From Labrys okinawensis (GTDB lineage Bacteria; Pseudomonadota; Alphaproteobacteria; Rhizobiales; Labraceae), in assembly GCF_002982075.1 (NCBI RefSeq), contig NZ_PUEJ01000002.1:310001-374000 (forward strand): a stretch of DNA of 64,000 bases, in the 5' to 3' direction. The notes beneath the pieces were generated by a model that saw only the letters and a program-made list of their open reading frames with translations, did no database searches and had not been told where the DNA came from. A program made the translations under genes and the position numbers. This document shows positions 1 through 11,269 of this stretch, in pieces (positions within the stretch are counted from its first letter, which is position 1; the number at the start of each line of letters is the position of its first letter).

Positions 1-162
1 GTACTGGTGCTTTCAGGCGTGCATGGCTGGTTTTCGAAGCTGACGCGCGAATTCGCAGAGGACCGCAATGTGCGTCCTGCCAAGTTCTTCCGCATGATCA
101 ATGAAATTCCCACCGTGCTGATGATCCTGATCGTCATCCTGGTGGTGGTGAAGCCCTTCTGA
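1..162 (+). CDS. hemJ: HemJ protoporphyrinogen oxidase, C-terminal end (partial)
   Basis: The frame is open from the first base and encodes the last 53 residues of a membrane protein, ending with a hydrophobic helix and the tail VVVKPF. The stretch 'FFRMINEIPTVLMILIVI' (residues 32-49 of the fragment) is typical of the C-terminus of HemJ (UPF0093), the heme-dependent membrane protein that oxidises protoporphyrinogen IX to protoporphyrin IX in heme synthesis. Its place just upstream of rho matches the hem-rho order seen near the origin in many alphaproteobacteria. The N-terminal two thirds lie outside the window, so the identification rests on the tail and on synteny. Confidence 0.75.
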   Translation, partial: VLVLSGVHGWFSKLTREFAEDRNVRPAKFFRMINEIPTVLMILIVILVVVKPF

Positions 163-201
163 GGATTTCGCGCTTTTTCGATATTTGGCCGGTCCGCCCG
201 C

Positions 202-230
202 TTGCCGAGGCGCGGGGCCGGCTGTATAAA
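202..230 (+). promoter_or_regulatory. Candidate sigma-70 promoter of rho
   Basis: TTGCCG (202-207) and TATAAA (225-230) are separated by exactly 17 bases. Transcription from here would leave a leader of about 165 nucleotides before rho. Long leaders upstream of rho are known to serve autoregulation in other bacteria; here that is only inferred. Confidence 0.45.
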
Positions 231-404
231 GCGCTTCTCCTTCCATTGCAGGCTGGCGTCTTGAGGGTATGGGTGTCGAACCCGGCCACGGCGCTGACGC
301 AAGACTAAGTCTGGCGATAACAAGACCTGTTCCCCCCGAAAATCCTTCTGCCCGCGCTTTTCAATGCGCGTCATGAAACGAATCGATCCCCAACAAGGAC
401 CCCC

Positions 405-1670
<1,266 letters not shown>

Positions 1671-1694
1671 GGCGTCCAACCCGGATGGCTTGCG

Positions 1695-1726
1695 AACGGC
1701 CCGGCAGCGATGCCCGGGCCGTTTTG
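1695..1726 (+). terminator. Rho-independent terminator after rho
   Basis: A perfect 10 bp stem, aacggcccgg (1695-1704) with ccgggccgtt (1714-1723), has a 9-base loop and runs into a short T tract (1722-1725). It lies 24 bases after the rho stop codon. Confidence 0.75.
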
Positions 1727-1783
1727 CTATGGGCATCGATTCGGACGCGGAACGGGAAATGACAGTGGAATGAGCCGCAGGCA

Positions 1784-1914
1784 CCTTCCTCCCCTGCGGG
1801 AGAAAGTGCCAGGAAGGAGCGGATGAGGGGCGGTGGGCAACTCTCGAGATATGGGCCAACACCCTTATTCGTCATTGCTTCGCAACGCTGCCTTCTCCGA
1901 AGGGGAGAAGCAGC
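1784..1914. repeat. Intergenic palindromic repeat, 'ctcccctgcgggag' family
   Basis: The stretch 1784-1832 (core ctcccctgcgggag, then cggatgagggg) and 1891-1910 (ccttctccgaaggggagaag) match in core and order the element at 44578-44704 between two nas genes. Such elements (cttctccccttgcgggagaagg ... ccctcatccgg) are common intergenic palindromes in Hyphomicrobiales genomes. No gene is seen here; the rest of 1726-2043 holds only this element and the parS-like cluster. Confidence 0.6.
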
Positions 1915-1961
1915 TGGAGCCTACCCTGACGATAAAAAAATGAGCTGTCCGCGATTAACCC

Positions 1962-2029
1962 TGTTTCACGTGAATCACCCTCACGGCCTGATTCACGTGA
2001 AACAGGCGCAAGATGATTCACGTGAAACA
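1962..2029. promoter_or_regulatory. Cluster of three parS-like ParB-binding sites
   Basis: Three 16-base near-palindromes lie at 1962-1977 (inverted orientation), 1989-2004 and 2014-2029. All three are the same sequence, TGATTCACGTGAAACA, which differs at one base from the parS consensus TGTTTCACGTGAAACA. Their centres are 27 and 25 bases apart. They sit in the non-coding gap between rho and the DUF255 gene, about 6 kb from parAB. Given the ParB gene in this window and the perfect site in rsmG, these are very probably centromere sites where ParB loads onto the chromosome. Confidence 0.85.
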
Positions 2030-2043
2030 AGCCTCGATCGCGC

Positions 2044-4068
2044 TCAGCCGCCCTCGGCTCGCATGGCTTTGATGGTTTCCGACAAGCCCGCCTCATCCCT
2101 GACGGGCAGTGAGCAGCGCTGGCCGGAGCAGACAAAGGCTGCGGGATGACCATCGATCCCGGCACTGCGCACGGCGTGTCCGGCCGGTAGCTCGTCGGCA
2201 CTGGTCGCCCGCAGAATGATCCGGCCTGGGAAAGGCTGATCGAGGGCGGCCCGGTAAAGCTGATCCGCCGCCTGCCCAGTGCCCACCACCACGATTTCCA
2301 GGCCGTGGAGCCTGAGGTCGAGGGCGTTGAGCAGGGAGGCATGCCCGAAGACATTGCCGGCCATGGCTGGCGACAGGGCCGTCAGCACCTCATCTGCGCG
2401 GCGGAGCCAGCGATCCTCGCCGGTCAGGGCGGCGAGACGGATGAGATTATCCGCCATGATGCCATTGGCGTTGGGAACGGCGTCGTCGAGCGTGGAACGC
2501 GGCCGGGTAACCAAGGCCGCGGCATCCGCCGCGGTGAGGAAATAGCCGCCCCCCTCGGCATCGGCGTAGTCATGCTCGATGGCCTGGGTCCAGCCGAGGG
2601 CGTGATTGAGATAGGCCGGCCCCGCCCCGCCTTCATACAGAGCGAGCGCTGCACGGATCATGGCGGCAAGATCAGTGGCCAGACCCGGCTTCAGCAATCG
2701 CCCCTCGCGCCAGGAATGGCCGAGCCGCGCTCCGTCGGCCATGGATTCGGCGACGAAACGAAAGGCATCGCGAGCGAGCGTGAGCCAGTCCCGCCTTTCG
2801 AATATCACGGAGGCGCGTGCAAGCGCCGCAATGGCGAGGCCATTCCAGTCGGCCAGGACCTTATCGTCGCGGGCGGGGGCAACACGCTTGGCCCGCTCGG
2901 CGATCAGCCTGGGCCGCAGATCCTGCCAGCCGATCGCGAGGGCCGGTTCGAGGTCGGGCTTGCCGAGGCGATTGGGGATCGACTGGCCCTCCCAGTTGCC
3001 GCCATCGGCGATGTCGAAGGCGTGGGCGACAAACTCGGCATCGTCCATGCCGAGGATCTCGATGAGTTCATGGGGCTTCCAGACATAGAAACGGCCTTCG
3101 TGGCCTTCCGAATCGGCATCGAGAGAGGCCGCGAAAGCGTGACCGTCACCCGCCATCATCTCGCGCTGCAGCCACTCGACCACCTCGATGGCCGCCTGGC
3201 GATAGAGATCGCGTCCGGTCTCCAGCCATGCCAGGGCCAGCAGCTCGAGCAATTGGGCGTTGTCGTAGAGCATCTTCTCGAAATGGGGCACCAGCCACCG
3301 TTCATCGACGCTGTAGCGCGCAAAACCGCCGCCGACATGATCGCGGATGCCGCCCTGGCAGATGCGCTCCAGCGTCAGCAGCATCAGCTTGCGGGCCTCG
3401 CTGCCCGGCCCGCCGCGCCAAAGCAGTTCGAGATAGGAGGCATTCGGGAATTTCGGTGCCCCCTTGGTGCCGCCATCGACCGGATCGGTAATGCCGGCCA
3501 ACGCGCTGATCGCCTGGGCGAGGCTATCGGCCCCGAAAGCGCGATCGCCGCGCTGGGGAATGCGGTTGAGCACGCCGAGCAGCGCCTCGCGATTGCGGCC
3601 GACCCGTTCGAAATCGGTGTGATAGGCCTTGGCGATGGCCCGGAGCACGTCGACGAAGCCGGGACGGCCATAGCGCGATTCAGGCGGAAAATAGGTGCCG
3701 CCCCAGAAAGGCTCGCCGCCAGGCGTGAGGAACATGGTGAGAGGCCAGCCACCCTGCTCCCCGAGAGCATGAAGGGCCGTCATATAGATCTGGTCGATAT
3801 CCGGCCGTTCCTCGCGATCCACCTTGATGTTGATGAAAAGCTCGTTCATGACAGCGGCGATGTCGGGATTCTCGAAACTCTCATGCGCCATGACATGGCA
3901 CCAATGGCAGGCGGCGTAGCCGACGGAGAGCAGGATCGGTTTGTTCTGGGTCCGGGCCAGCGCCAGGGCCTCTTCCCCCCAGGGCTGCCAATGCACGGGA
4001 TTGCCGGCGTGCTGGATCAGATAGGGGCTGGTTTCATGAGCGAGGTTGTTTTGCAGCGCGTTGGACAT
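2044..4068 (-). CDS. DUF255 thioredoxin-domain protein (YyaL/SPATA20 family)
   Basis: This 674-residue protein has an N-terminal thioredoxin-like DUF255 domain with the CHWCHVM motif (Cys54, Cys57). A long (alpha/alpha) barrel resembling N-acylglucosamine 2-epimerase or six-hairpin glycosidases follows. The family is widespread, including human SPATA20, and its biochemical role is not settled; a redox or thiol function is inferred from CxxC. The ATG at 4068 gives the family N-terminus '[17 protein letters not shown]'. The reading frame stays open upstream, but there it is antisense to mnmE and should not be translated. The gene is divergent from mnmE with 109 bases between starts. Confidence 0.9.
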   Translation of the reverse strand: MSNALQNNLAHETSPYLIQHAGNPVHWQPWGEEALALARTQNKPILLSVGYAACHWCHVMAHESFENPDIAAVMNELFINIKVDREERPDIDQIYMTALHALGEQGGWPLTMFLTPGGEPFWGGTYFPPESRYGRPGFVDVLRAIAKAYHTDFERVGRNREALLGVLNRIPQRGDRAFGADSLAQAISALAGITDPVDGGTKGAPKFPNASYLELLWRGGPGSEARKLMLLTLERICQGGIRDHVGGGFARYSVDERWLVPHFEKMLYDNAQLLELLALAWLETGRDLYRQAAIEVVEWLQREMMAGDGHAFAASLDADSEGHEGRFYVWKPHELIEILGMDDAEFVAHAFDIADGGNWEGQSIPNRLGKPDLEPALAIGWQDLRPRLIAERAKRVAPARDDKVLADWNGLAIAALARASVIFERRDWLTLARDAFRFVAESMADGARLGHSWREGRLLKPGLATDLAAMIRAALALYEGGAGPAYLNHALGWTQAIEHDYADAEGGGYFLTAADAAALVTRPRSTLDDAVPNANGIMADNLIRLAALTGEDRWLRRADEVLTALSPAMAGNVFGHASLLNALDLRLHGLEIVVVGTGQAADQLYRAALDQPFPGRIILRATSADELPAGHAVRSAGIDGHPAAFVCSGQRCSLPVRDEAGLSETIKAMRAEGG

Positions 4069-4177
4069 GAGGACAGCCTCCCTTTTCTGACTAGAGTATG
4101 GGGTCGCCAGCCGGGAAGTGAAAGCGCGGCGGCGTCGCCAGGGGCGGAATCCGCCGGGATCGGCGGAGCCTTTGGGC

Positions 4178-5500
4178 ATGGCTGAGACCATTGTCGCGCT
4201 TGCGTCCGGGGTGGGCCGCGCCGGCATAGCCGTGATCCGGCTGTCGGGTCCCTCGGTTCGATTCGGACTGGAAACGATTGCGGGGGGTGTGCCGCAGCCG
4301 CGCCGCGCTGCATTGCGGCGCCTGAAGGATCCCGAAAGCGGAGAAGTGCTCGACGAGGCGCTGGTGGTGTTTTTCGCGGGGCCGGCCAGCTTCACGGGTG
4401 AGGATGTCGCCGAATTGCAGGTGCATGGCGGCCGGGCGATCATTTCCGGGGTGATCGCTGCCCTGACCGCCCTGCCCGGCTTTCGCCTGGCCGAGCGGGG
4501 CGAGTTTACCCGGCGGGCCGTTGCCAATGGCCGCATGGATCTCACCTCGGCAGAGGGCATTGCCAGCCTGGTCGAGGCCGAGACAGGGAGCCAGCGACGG
4601 CAGGCCCTGCGCCAGGCGGGCGGCGCGCTGGAACGGGCGGCGACGGCCTGGAGGCAGCGCCTTGCTGCCCTGCTGGCGCTGATGGAGGCCGAGATCGACT
4701 TTCCCGACGAAGAGGACGTCCCTATCCTGTTCCAGTCGGTCCGGTCCGGCGCCGGGGCCTTGCTGGCGGAGATCGAGGCAGCCTTGCAGGGCGCACGCAG
4801 CGGCGAGCGGCTGCGCGAGGGTGCAGTGATGGTGATTGCGGGCCCGCCCAATGCCGGCAAATCCACACTGCTCAATGCCCTCGCCCGACGCGATGTCGCC
4901 ATTGTCTCGCCGATTGCCGGCACCACCCGCGATACGCTGGAGGTGCATCTCGACCTTGGCGGCTACCCGGTGACCCTGATCGACACCGCCGGCCTGCGCG
5001 AGACGGTGGATGTGGTGGAGGCGATCGGCGTGGAGCGGGCGCGGGCAAGCCTGGACCGCGCCGATCTGGTGATCTGGCTGGAGGCCGGCGATGCCCGCGC
5101 CGACCCACCCGATCTGCCTGTTCCTCTCCTGCGCGTTTTCACCAAGCAGGACGGCGGCCAAGCTCCCCTGCCCCAGACGCTGCCGGCAGCCTTTGAGCTT
5201 GGTTTGTCGGCCCGCAGCGGCGCCGGTATGCCGGCCTTGCTCAAGCGGCTCGAAGAGGCGGCGAGAGCAGCTCTGGAAAGCGGCGAGACGGCTTTGGTGA
5301 CGCGGGAGCGGCATCGCCGGGAGCTCGAGATCGTGAAGGCCCATCTGGCCTTGGTGCAGGCGGCTGATGAGACGACGCCTGTGGAATTCGTCGCCGAGGA
5401 TCTGCGCCTGGCCGTGCGGGCCATCGGCCGTCTGACAGGCAGGGTCGATATCGACGAGATCTATGACGTGATCTTTCGCGAATTCTGCATCGGCAAGTGA
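4178..5500 (+). CDS. mnmE: tRNA uridine-5-carboxymethylaminomethyl GTPase MnmE
   Basis: This 440-residue protein is the GTPase partner of MnmG in modifying the wobble uridine U34 of certain tRNAs. It has the N-terminal folate-binding TrmE domain (start '[20 protein letters not shown]'), a central G domain with P-loop GPPNAGKST at about residues 222-230 and the G2/G3 region 'PIAGTTRDT...DTAGLRE', and the invariant C-terminal CIGK, whose Cys is conserved in the family. The ATG at 4178 fits the family start; an earlier GTG-initiated extension at 4118 is unlike homologues. mnmG follows after 269 bases that contain repeat elements. Confidence 0.97.
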   Translation: MAETIVALASGVGRAGIAVIRLSGPSVRFGLETIAGGVPQPRRAALRRLKDPESGEVLDEALVVFFAGPASFTGEDVAELQVHGGRAIISGVIAALTALPGFRLAERGEFTRRAVANGRMDLTSAEGIASLVEAETGSQRRQALRQAGGALERAATAWRQRLAALLALMEAEIDFPDEEDVPILFQSVRSGAGALLAEIEAALQGARSGERLREGAVMVIAGPPNAGKSTLLNALARRDVAIVSPIAGTTRDTLEVHLDLGGYPVTLIDTAGLRETVDVVEAIGVERARASLDRADLVIWLEAGDARADPPDLPVPLLRVFTKQDGGQAPLPQTLPAAFELGLSARSGAGMPALLKRLEEAARAALESGETALVTRERHRRELEIVKAHLALVQAADETTPVEFVAEDLRLAVRAIGRLTGRVDIDEIYDVIFREFCIGK

Positions 5501-5529
5501 GCGGAACGAAGCCGATCCAGCCGCCCCGG

Positions 5530-5765
5530 CATTGCAGCCGGAATTCCGATTTCCAGGATGTGATTGCGAGTGAAGCGAAGCGATCCGGGGCAGAGACACG
5601 CTGCATCCATGGCTTCAACATTGCTTCTCTTCGCTCGCAATGGCGGTGGAATAACGAAATTACCACCAGGGCTGGGGTTTTGACGCGGAGGCTGCTTCGG
5701 CGTAATAGCTGCAGCCGAAACACGGATATTTTGCGCGTCATTGCGAGCGCAGCCCCGGATGACGG
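5530..5765. repeat. REP-like intergenic repeats between mnmE and mnmG
   Basis: An inverted pair, attgcgagtgaagcgaagcgat (5563-5584, core 20 bases) and its near reverse complement at 5620-5641, forms a palindrome. A further partial copy (gtcattgcgagcg) is at 5737-5749. Each attgcgag core is preceded by a related ~30-base stretch (5531-5562 and 5709-5738), so the unit looks duplicated. This matches the 'cattgcgagcgaagcgaagcaatcc' type repeats common in alphaproteobacterial intergenic DNA. The last copy ends just before the mnmG start. Confidence 0.7.
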
Positions 5766-5769
5766 GCGA

Positions 5770-7647
5770 ATGGATTCGATGATGAACCGGCAATTCGATG
5801 TGATCGTGGTAGGTGGGGGTCATGCCGGCTGTGAGGCGGCGGCGGCTGCTGCGCGGCTTGGCGCGCGGACAGCTCTTATTACCCATCGGGCCGAGACCAT
5901 CGGCACCATGTCCTGCAATCCGGCGATCGGCGGGCTCGGCAAGGGACATCTCGTGCGCGAGATAGACGCGCTCGATGGTTTGATGGGACGGGTTGCCGAT
6001 CAGGGCGGCATCCAGTTCCGCGTCCTCAACCGGCGCAAGGGACCGGCCGTGCGCGGTCCGCGCGCGCAGGCGGACCGTGTGCTTTATGCCGCCGCCATGC
6101 AGGCGGCGATCGCCGGGCAGGCCAACTTGACCGTGATCGAAGCCGAGGTCGACGATCTCGAAATCGCGGAGGGCCAGGTCCAGGCCGTATCGACCACCAA
6201 GGGCGATCGATTCGGATGCGGATCGGTTGTTCTCACCACCGGGACCTTTCTGAGCGGTGTCATTCATATCGGGGATATCCGGATCGCGGCCGGCCGTGTC
6301 GACGAAGCCCCCGCGCTCGGCCTTTCCCGGACCCTCGCCCGCATCGGCTTCGAGTTGGGGCGACTGAAGACCGGCACCCCGGCCCGTCTCGACGGCCGAA
6401 CCATCGACTGGGCCTCGCTCGAGATGCAGCCCGGCGATGAGCCACCGGAGCCGTTCTCGACCTTGACCACGCATCTGCCCAATCCGCAGGTTTCCTGTGG
6501 CATCACCCGTACCACGCCCCAGACCCACAAAGTCATCCAAGAGAATATCCATCGCGCTCCGATCTATTCGGGGCAGATCGAAAGCCGCGGCCCGCGCTAT
6601 TGCCCGTCGATCGAGGACAAGGTGGTGCGCTTCGGCGAGCGGGACGGCCATCAGATCTTCCTGGAACCGGAGGGCCTGAACGACCATACCGTCTATCCCA
6701 ATGGCATCTCGACCTCCCTACCCGAAGACGTACAACAGGCCATGCTCGCGACCATTCCAGGCCTGGAAAAGGTCCGGATGGTCCGTCCCGGCTACGCCAT
6801 CGAATATGACCACATCGATCCGCGCGAGCTCGATGCCACGCTGGAGGCGCGGCGGGTGCGCGGGCTATTCCTGGCTGGCCAGATCAATGGCACCACCGGC
6901 TATGAGGAAGCGGGCGCTCAGGGCCTGGTCGCCGGTCTCAATGCGGCGCGCCGGGCGGGCGGTGGCGACGGCGTCGTTTTCGGTCGCGACGAATCCTATA
7001 TCGGCGTGATGATCGACGACCTCGTCACCCGCGGCATCAGCGAGCCCTATCGCATGTTCACCTCGCGGGCCGAATATCGCCTGACCCTGCGGGCGGATAA
7101 TGCCGACCGGCGTCTGACCGATCGCGGCCTTGGCCTTGGCCTAGTCGGTGCAGAGCGGGAGACGGCCTGGAAGGCCAAGCAGGCGGCTTTCGATACAGCC
7201 TCGGCCTGGAGTCGATCCGTTTCGGTGACGCCCAATCAGGCCGAGGTGGCCGGTATTCATATCAATCGCGATGGCGTCAGGCGCTCCGCTTTCGATCTCC
7301 TTGCCTATCCCAATGTCGGTTTCTCCGATCTCGCCCGTCTGTGGCCGGAGGCGGCCCAGTTCGATGATGCCGTGCTGGAGCAGGTCGAGATCGAAGCCAA
7401 ATATGCGGTCTATCTGGAACGGCAGAGGGCGGACGTGGCCGCCTTTCGTCGTGATGAAGACATTGAAATTCCTAGCGATTTCGATTTTCAGTCCGTGGTT
7501 GGCTTCTCTAACGAAACCCGACAGAAATTCGCCAGCGTACAGCCGCGTACCATCGGTCAGGCAAGCCGGATCGACGGCATCACGCCTGCAGCCACCACTC
7601 TTTTGCTTGCCGCCTTGCGCAAACGCAGACAGAGGACCGCCTTGTGA
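5770..7647 (+). CDS. mnmG: tRNA uridine-5-carboxymethylaminomethyl enzyme MnmG (GidA)
   Basis: This protein of about 625 residues is the FAD/NADH-dependent subunit of the MnmEG complex, which installs the cmnm5 group on tRNA wobble uridine. It shows the dinucleotide-binding motif GGGHAGCE at residues 14-21, the family block '[20 protein letters not shown]', and the C-terminal helical domain ending in '[16 protein letters not shown]'. Three in-frame ATGs (5770, 5779, 5782) precede [15 protein letters not shown]. Position 5770 is chosen here, but 5782 is equally possible because there is no strong ribosome-binding site. The frame is open further upstream but reads through repeats. Confidence 0.96.
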   Translation: MDSMMNRQFDVIVVGGGHAGCEAAAAAARLGARTALITHRAETIGTMSCNPAIGGLGKGHLVREIDALDGLMGRVADQGGIQFRVLNRRKGPAVRGPRAQADRVLYAAAMQAAIAGQANLTVIEAEVDDLEIAEGQVQAVSTTKGDRFGCGSVVLTTGTFLSGVIHIGDIRIAAGRVDEAPALGLSRTLARIGFELGRLKTGTPARLDGRTIDWASLEMQPGDEPPEPFSTLTTHLPNPQVSCGITRTTPQTHKVIQENIHRAPIYSGQIESRGPRYCPSIEDKVVRFGERDGHQIFLEPEGLNDHTVYPNGISTSLPEDVQQAMLATIPGLEKVRMVRPGYAIEYDHIDPRELDATLEARRVRGLFLAGQINGTTGYEEAGAQGLVAGLNAARRAGGGDGVVFGRDESYIGVMIDDLVTRGISEPYRMFTSRAEYRLTLRADNADRRLTDRGLGLGLVGAERETAWKAKQAAFDTASAWSRSVSVTPNQAEVAGIHINRDGVRRSAFDLLAYPNVGFSDLARLWPEAAQFDDAVLEQVEIEAKYAVYLERQRADVAAFRRDEDIEIPSDFDFQSVVGFSNETRQKFASVQPRTIGQASRIDGITPAATTLLLAALRKRRQRTAL

Positions 7648-7854
7648 TCGATTCGGACTCGTATCGAATCCTGATCGAACGGCGCTCGAACTGACAGTAC
7701 AGTTAGATCCTATTTCAGGAGTGGACCGCCGGCGGGGATCTACAGTTATTCGGCTGAGGCCGAATGGGGGTCAAGCTAGGGGCTGACACCCGCAGCGTTG
7801 GATTATTCCAGGTCCTGCTTGCCTCAACGAGTGGTATCAGCCATGGTCCGGGGC

Positions 7855-8499
7855 ATGACACCCGATCTCGATCGCCAGGAAGCGCTGCAATCCCTCCCTG
7901 TTTCACGTGAAACAGTTGGAGACTTGGATCTCTATGTCGAGGCACTGCAGCGCTGGCAGAAAATCAAGAACCTGGTGGCGCCATCGACCCTTTCTCAGAT
8001 CTGGAGCCGGCATATCGCTGATAGCGCGCAATTGCTTCCCTTACTCGGCGATGCCAGGACGGTTGTCGATTTCGGCAGTGGCGCGGGCTTCCCGGGCATG
8101 GTTCTGGCGATTGCGAACAAGGCTGTTCCGGGTTTCCGCGTGCATCTGGTCGAGTCAAACGGCCGCAAGGCGTCCTTCTTGCGCGAGGTGGCGCGGATAA
8201 CCCATGCGCCCGCGACCGTGCATGCGATGCGGATCGAGGATTTCGTTTCGAACTGGCAGGGCCGGGCGGATCTGGTCACGGCCCGCGCCTTGGCGTCGTT
8301 ACCCGAATTGCTCGATTACAGCGCGGAGCTGTTGAAAACGGGGGCCCGGGCTCTGTTTCTCAAGGGTCAAGATGTAGAGCAGGAATTGACCCAAGCAACC
8401 AAATATTGGAATATCCAGGCGCAATTGATACCGAGCCTTACTGACTCGGCCGGGCGAATTGTTTCGATCAACACCGCGACAAAGCACCCGGACGAGTGA
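7855..8499 (+). CDS. rsmG: 16S rRNA (guanine-N7)-methyltransferase RsmG (GidB)
   Basis: This SAM-dependent methyltransferase of 214 residues modifies G527 of 16S rRNA; loss of the family enzyme gives low-level streptomycin resistance in other bacteria. The SAM-binding motif 'VVDFGSGAGFPGMVLAI' lies at about residues 70-86. The ATG at 7855 gives a protein of the usual length; an ATG at 7843 and a TTG at 7798 are also in frame. Codons 15-20 are built on a perfect parS palindrome (7899-7914), so the DNA serves two functions here. parA follows after 48 bases. Confidence 0.95.
   Translation: MTPDLDRQEALQSLPVSRETVGDLDLYVEALQRWQKIKNLVAPSTLSQIWSRHIADSAQLLPLLGDARTVVDFGSGAGFPGMVLAIANKAVPGFRVHLVESNGRKASFLREVARITHAPATVHAMRIEDFVSNWQGRADLVTARALASLPELLDYSAELLKTGARALFLKGQDVEQELTQATKYWNIQAQLIPSLTDSAGRIVSINTATKHPDE
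7899..7914. promoter_or_regulatory. Perfect parS site inside rsmG
   Basis: The 16-base palindrome TGTTTCACGTGAAACA matches the chromosomal parS consensus without a mismatch. It lies in the 5' part of rsmG, about 650 bases before parA. It is translated as part of 'PVSRETV', showing that the coding sequence tolerates the site. Confidence 0.93.
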
Positions 8500-8547
8500 C
8501 ATTTAGATACCGTTTCCACGCTTTAGGCTGCAGGAAAGATGGGTGCC

Positions 8548-9345
8548 ATGACGTTGCCGCGTATTCTCGCTATTGCCAACCAGAAGGGTGGGGTGGGCAA
8601 GACCACGACGGCCATTAATCTCGGCACGGCGCTCGCCGCCATTGGCGAGGATGTGCTGATCATCGATCTGGATCCCCAGGGCAACGCTTCAACGGGCCTG
8701 GGCATCGGCATGAAGCAGCGCGTAAGAACCACTTACGACGTGATGGTAGGCGATTGCGATTTGCGGGCGGCGATCGTCGAAACTGTGGTGCCGCGCCTGC
8801 ATATCGCACCGTCCAATATGGACCTGCTCGGTGTCGAACTTGAAATCGCCGGTGAGCGCGACCGCGCGTTCCGTCTGCGCAAGGCCATTCACGCCCTGGC
8901 TTCGTCAGGTGATGTCCCCTGCTCCTATGTCTTGGTGGACTGCCCACCCTCACTCAATCTTCTCACCGTGAATGCGATGGCAGCTGCCGATGCTGTGCTG
9001 GTTCCCCTGCAATGCGAATTCTTCGCACTGGAAGGGCTGTCGCAGCTGCTGCGTACGGTGGATCAGGTACGCAACTCGCTGAATCCGCATCTCAGCATTC
9101 ACGGCATCGTGCTGACCATGTATGACGCCCGTAACAATCTTTCCGGGCAGGTCATGGCAGATGTCCGCGAATTCCTGGGGGAGAAAGTTTACCAGACGGT
9201 GATTCCGCGCAATGTTCGCGTGTCGGAAGCCCCTTCCTATGGCAAGCCGTCGCTGCTCTACGATCTCAAATGCCCGGGCAGCCAGGCCTATGTTCGTCTC
9301 GCCTCCGAAGTGATTCAACGCGAGAAATTGCTGCGTGCCGCGTAA
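8548..9345 (+). CDS. parA: Chromosome partitioning ATPase ParA
   Basis: This 265-residue Walker-type ATPase moves ParB-parS complexes towards the cell poles during segregation. It has the deviant Walker A motif KGGVGKTT at residues 13-20, Walker A' 'IIDLDPQGNAST', and Walker B 'YVLVDCPPSLNLL'. The ATG at 8548 is preferred because the AGGAAAG sequence ends 9 bases before it; the in-frame ATG at 8539 is only 3 bases from AGGA. The protein has no N-terminal HTH, as expected for a chromosomal type Ib-like ParA/Soj. parB starts 9 bases after the stop, so the two form an operon. Confidence 0.97.
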   Translation: MTLPRILAIANQKGGVGKTTTAINLGTALAAIGEDVLIIDLDPQGNASTGLGIGMKQRVRTTYDVMVGDCDLRAAIVETVVPRLHIAPSNMDLLGVELEIAGERDRAFRLRKAIHALASSGDVPCSYVLVDCPPSLNLLTVNAMAAADAVLVPLQCEFFALEGLSQLLRTVDQVRNSLNPHLSIHGIVLTMYDARNNLSGQVMADVREFLGEKVYQTVIPRNVRVSEAPSYGKPSLLYDLKCPGSQAYVRLASEVIQREKLLRAA

Positions 9346-9354
9346 GGAACGACC

Positions 9355-10233
9355 ATGACTTCTGACGATAAAATGCGCCCAAGGCTTGGACGCGGCTTGG
9401 CCGCCCTGATCGGCGATGCAGGTGATGAAGGCGCGGCGATCGAGCGGGCACGCGGCCAGCGTCGGGTGCCGACGGGTTTCCTGCGGCCCAATCCCAAGAA
9501 TCCCCGTCAGAATTTCAGCGAGGAAGAACTCGAAGATCTCGCCAATTCCGTTCGAGAGAAGGGTATCATCCAGCCCATCCTGGTTCGTGCCGTCGCAGGC
9601 AGCATGGATGCCTACGAGATCATCGCCGGGGAGCGGCGGTGGCGCGCCGCACAGCGCGCCGAACTTCATGATGTACCCGTAACGATCGTCGAGGCATCCG
9701 ACAAGGAGGCGCTTGAACTTGCCATCATCGAGAACGTCCAGCGGGCTGACCTCAACGCCATCGAAGAAGCGATCGGCTATGACCGCCTGATCGAGGAATT
9801 CTCCTATTCTCAGAATGATCTCGCCAAGGTGATCGGTAAGAGCCGCAGCCATGTGGCCAACACGCTGCGTCTGCTCAAGCTTCCCGATACGATCAAAGCC
9901 AATGTGGTCAATGGCAAATTGACGGCGGGGCATGCTCGCGCGCTCCTGTCAGTTTCCGATCCCGAAAGTGTCGCCCGGCTGATCATCGATGAGAACATGT
10001 CGGTGCGCGATGCCGAGAGCATCGTGCAGGATCAGTCACAAAGTGCCGGCAAGACGTTGAGGGCTCGCAGCCGTGTCGAGAAAGATCCCGATACCATCGC
10101 CCTGGAGCGAACGATCTCGGACGTTCTCGGTCTCAAGGTCGTGCTCGATCATCGTGGCGATGGCGGCGAGCTGAAGATTCGCTACAAATCGCTCGAGCAG
10201 CTCGACGATCTCTGCCGCCGGCTACGTGGCTAG
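9355..10233 (+). CDS. parB: Chromosome partitioning protein ParB
   Basis: This 292-residue protein is the CTPase clamp that loads at parS and spreads on DNA. It opens with 'RPRLGRGLAALIGD', which is like the ParA-stimulating N-terminal segment. The CTP-binding nuclease-like domain has the conserved GERRWRA block at about residues 91-97. The HTH domain 'SQNDLAKVIGKSRSHVANTL' lies near 152-171, and a C-terminal dimerisation domain ends the protein. A good ribosome-binding site (AAGGAAC) precedes the ATG. Its targets are visible nearby: one perfect parS in rsmG and three one-mismatch sites at 1962-2029. Confidence 0.97.
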   Translation: MTSDDKMRPRLGRGLAALIGDAGDEGAAIERARGQRRVPTGFLRPNPKNPRQNFSEEELEDLANSVREKGIIQPILVRAVAGSMDAYEIIAGERRWRAAQRAELHDVPVTIVEASDKEALELAIIENVQRADLNAIEEAIGYDRLIEEFSYSQNDLAKVIGKSRSHVANTLRLLKLPDTIKANVVNGKLTAGHARALLSVSDPESVARLIIDENMSVRDAESIVQDQSQSAGKTLRARSRVEKDPDTIALERTISDVLGLKVVLDHRGDGGELKIRYKSLEQLDDLCRRLRG

Positions 10234-10447
10234 AGGTTTTGCCATCCGGCGAGTCGAAAGGCGATAGCGGAGAACATGCGGGACCAGGCTGAACAGAGCC
10301 GGGGCGCGACCCTAGCACCCGAGAGGGCATGGGGCCGGAGAGAGCGGCTTCGCTTCTCGCCTCGAAATCACCGCCCGGCCGCATATTATCACCGGCGAGA
10401 CGCCTCATCTCAGGCGTAGCGGCCACCCCCATCGAGTGCCATTTTTC

Positions 10448-11269
10448 ATGCAGATCACGCTGACAACCTGGAATATCAATTCGGTCCGCCTGCGCATGGG
10501 GCTGGTGGAGCGGTTCGTGAGGGAGAAGAACCCGGACATCCTGTGTCTGCAGGAAACCAAGGTCGAGGACGGCAAGTTTCCCCTCAACGATGTGCGCAAG
10601 CTCGGCTTCGAGCATATCGCCTTCAACGGCCAGAAGGGCTATCACGGCGTGGCGATCTTCTCGCGCTTGCCTTTCGAAACGGTCGACAAGCGCGAGTTCT
10701 GCCAGAAGGGAGATGCGCGTCATATCTCGATCCGGCTCGGGGCCGCAGCCGGACTGAAGCAGCCCCTCACCGTTCACAATTTCTACGTGCCGGCGGGCGG
10801 GGACATTCCCGATCGCGAGCTCAATCCGAAGTTCGGGCACAAGCTCGATTTTCTCGCGGAGATGCATGCCTGGTTTGCCGGCGACTTTCCCCAGGCCAAT
10901 GGTCGTGCTCTGCTGGTGGGGGATTTGAACATCGCACCTTTCGAGCATGATGTCTGGAGCCACAAGCAGCTTCTCGACGTCGTCTCGCATACGCCGGTGG
11001 AAACCGAGGCGATGAAGGCGATGATCGCCGTCGGGGGCTGGATCGACCTGATGCGTGAATTCACGCCCGAACCGGCCAAGCTCTACACATGGTGGAGCTA
11101 TCGCGCCGCCGACTGGATCGCCTCCAATCGCGGCCGGCGACTCGATCATATCTGGGCAAGCCCCGGCCTGGCCGGCACAGCCCGGGCAATCGAGATTCTC
11201 AGCGAAGCCCGTGGCTGGGAGAAGCCTTCCGATCACGTACCCGTCACCGGCGTCTTCGAAATCGACTGA
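10448..11269 (+). CDS. xth: Exodeoxyribonuclease III family AP endonuclease
   Basis: This 273-residue member of the endonuclease/exonuclease/phosphatase family cleaves DNA at abasic sites in base-excision repair. Family motifs are present: 'TWNINSVRLR' near the N-terminus, 'LCLQETKVED' with the metal-binding Glu at about residue 36, 'LLVGDLNIAP' near 156-165, and 'SDHVPVTG' with the catalytic His near 263. The ATG at 10448 gives the canonical start MQITLTTWN; a GTG at 10436 is the alternative. The gene stands alone on the plus strand, 214 bases after parB. Confidence 0.93.
   Translation: MQITLTTWNINSVRLRMGLVERFVREKNPDILCLQETKVEDGKFPLNDVRKLGFEHIAFNGQKGYHGVAIFSRLPFETVDKREFCQKGDARHISIRLGAAAGLKQPLTVHNFYVPAGGDIPDRELNPKFGHKLDFLAEMHAWFAGDFPQANGRALLVGDLNIAPFEHDVWSHKQLLDVVSHTPVETEAMKAMIAVGGWIDLMREFTPEPAKLYTWWSYRAADWIASNRGRRLDHIWASPGLAGTARAIEILSEARGWEKPSDHVPVTGVFEID

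Noticed and set aside
4069..4926. Extension of the DUF255 frame to 960 residues
   Set aside because: The extra 286 residues are antisense to mnmE and unlike any protein N-terminus; the family start is at 4068.
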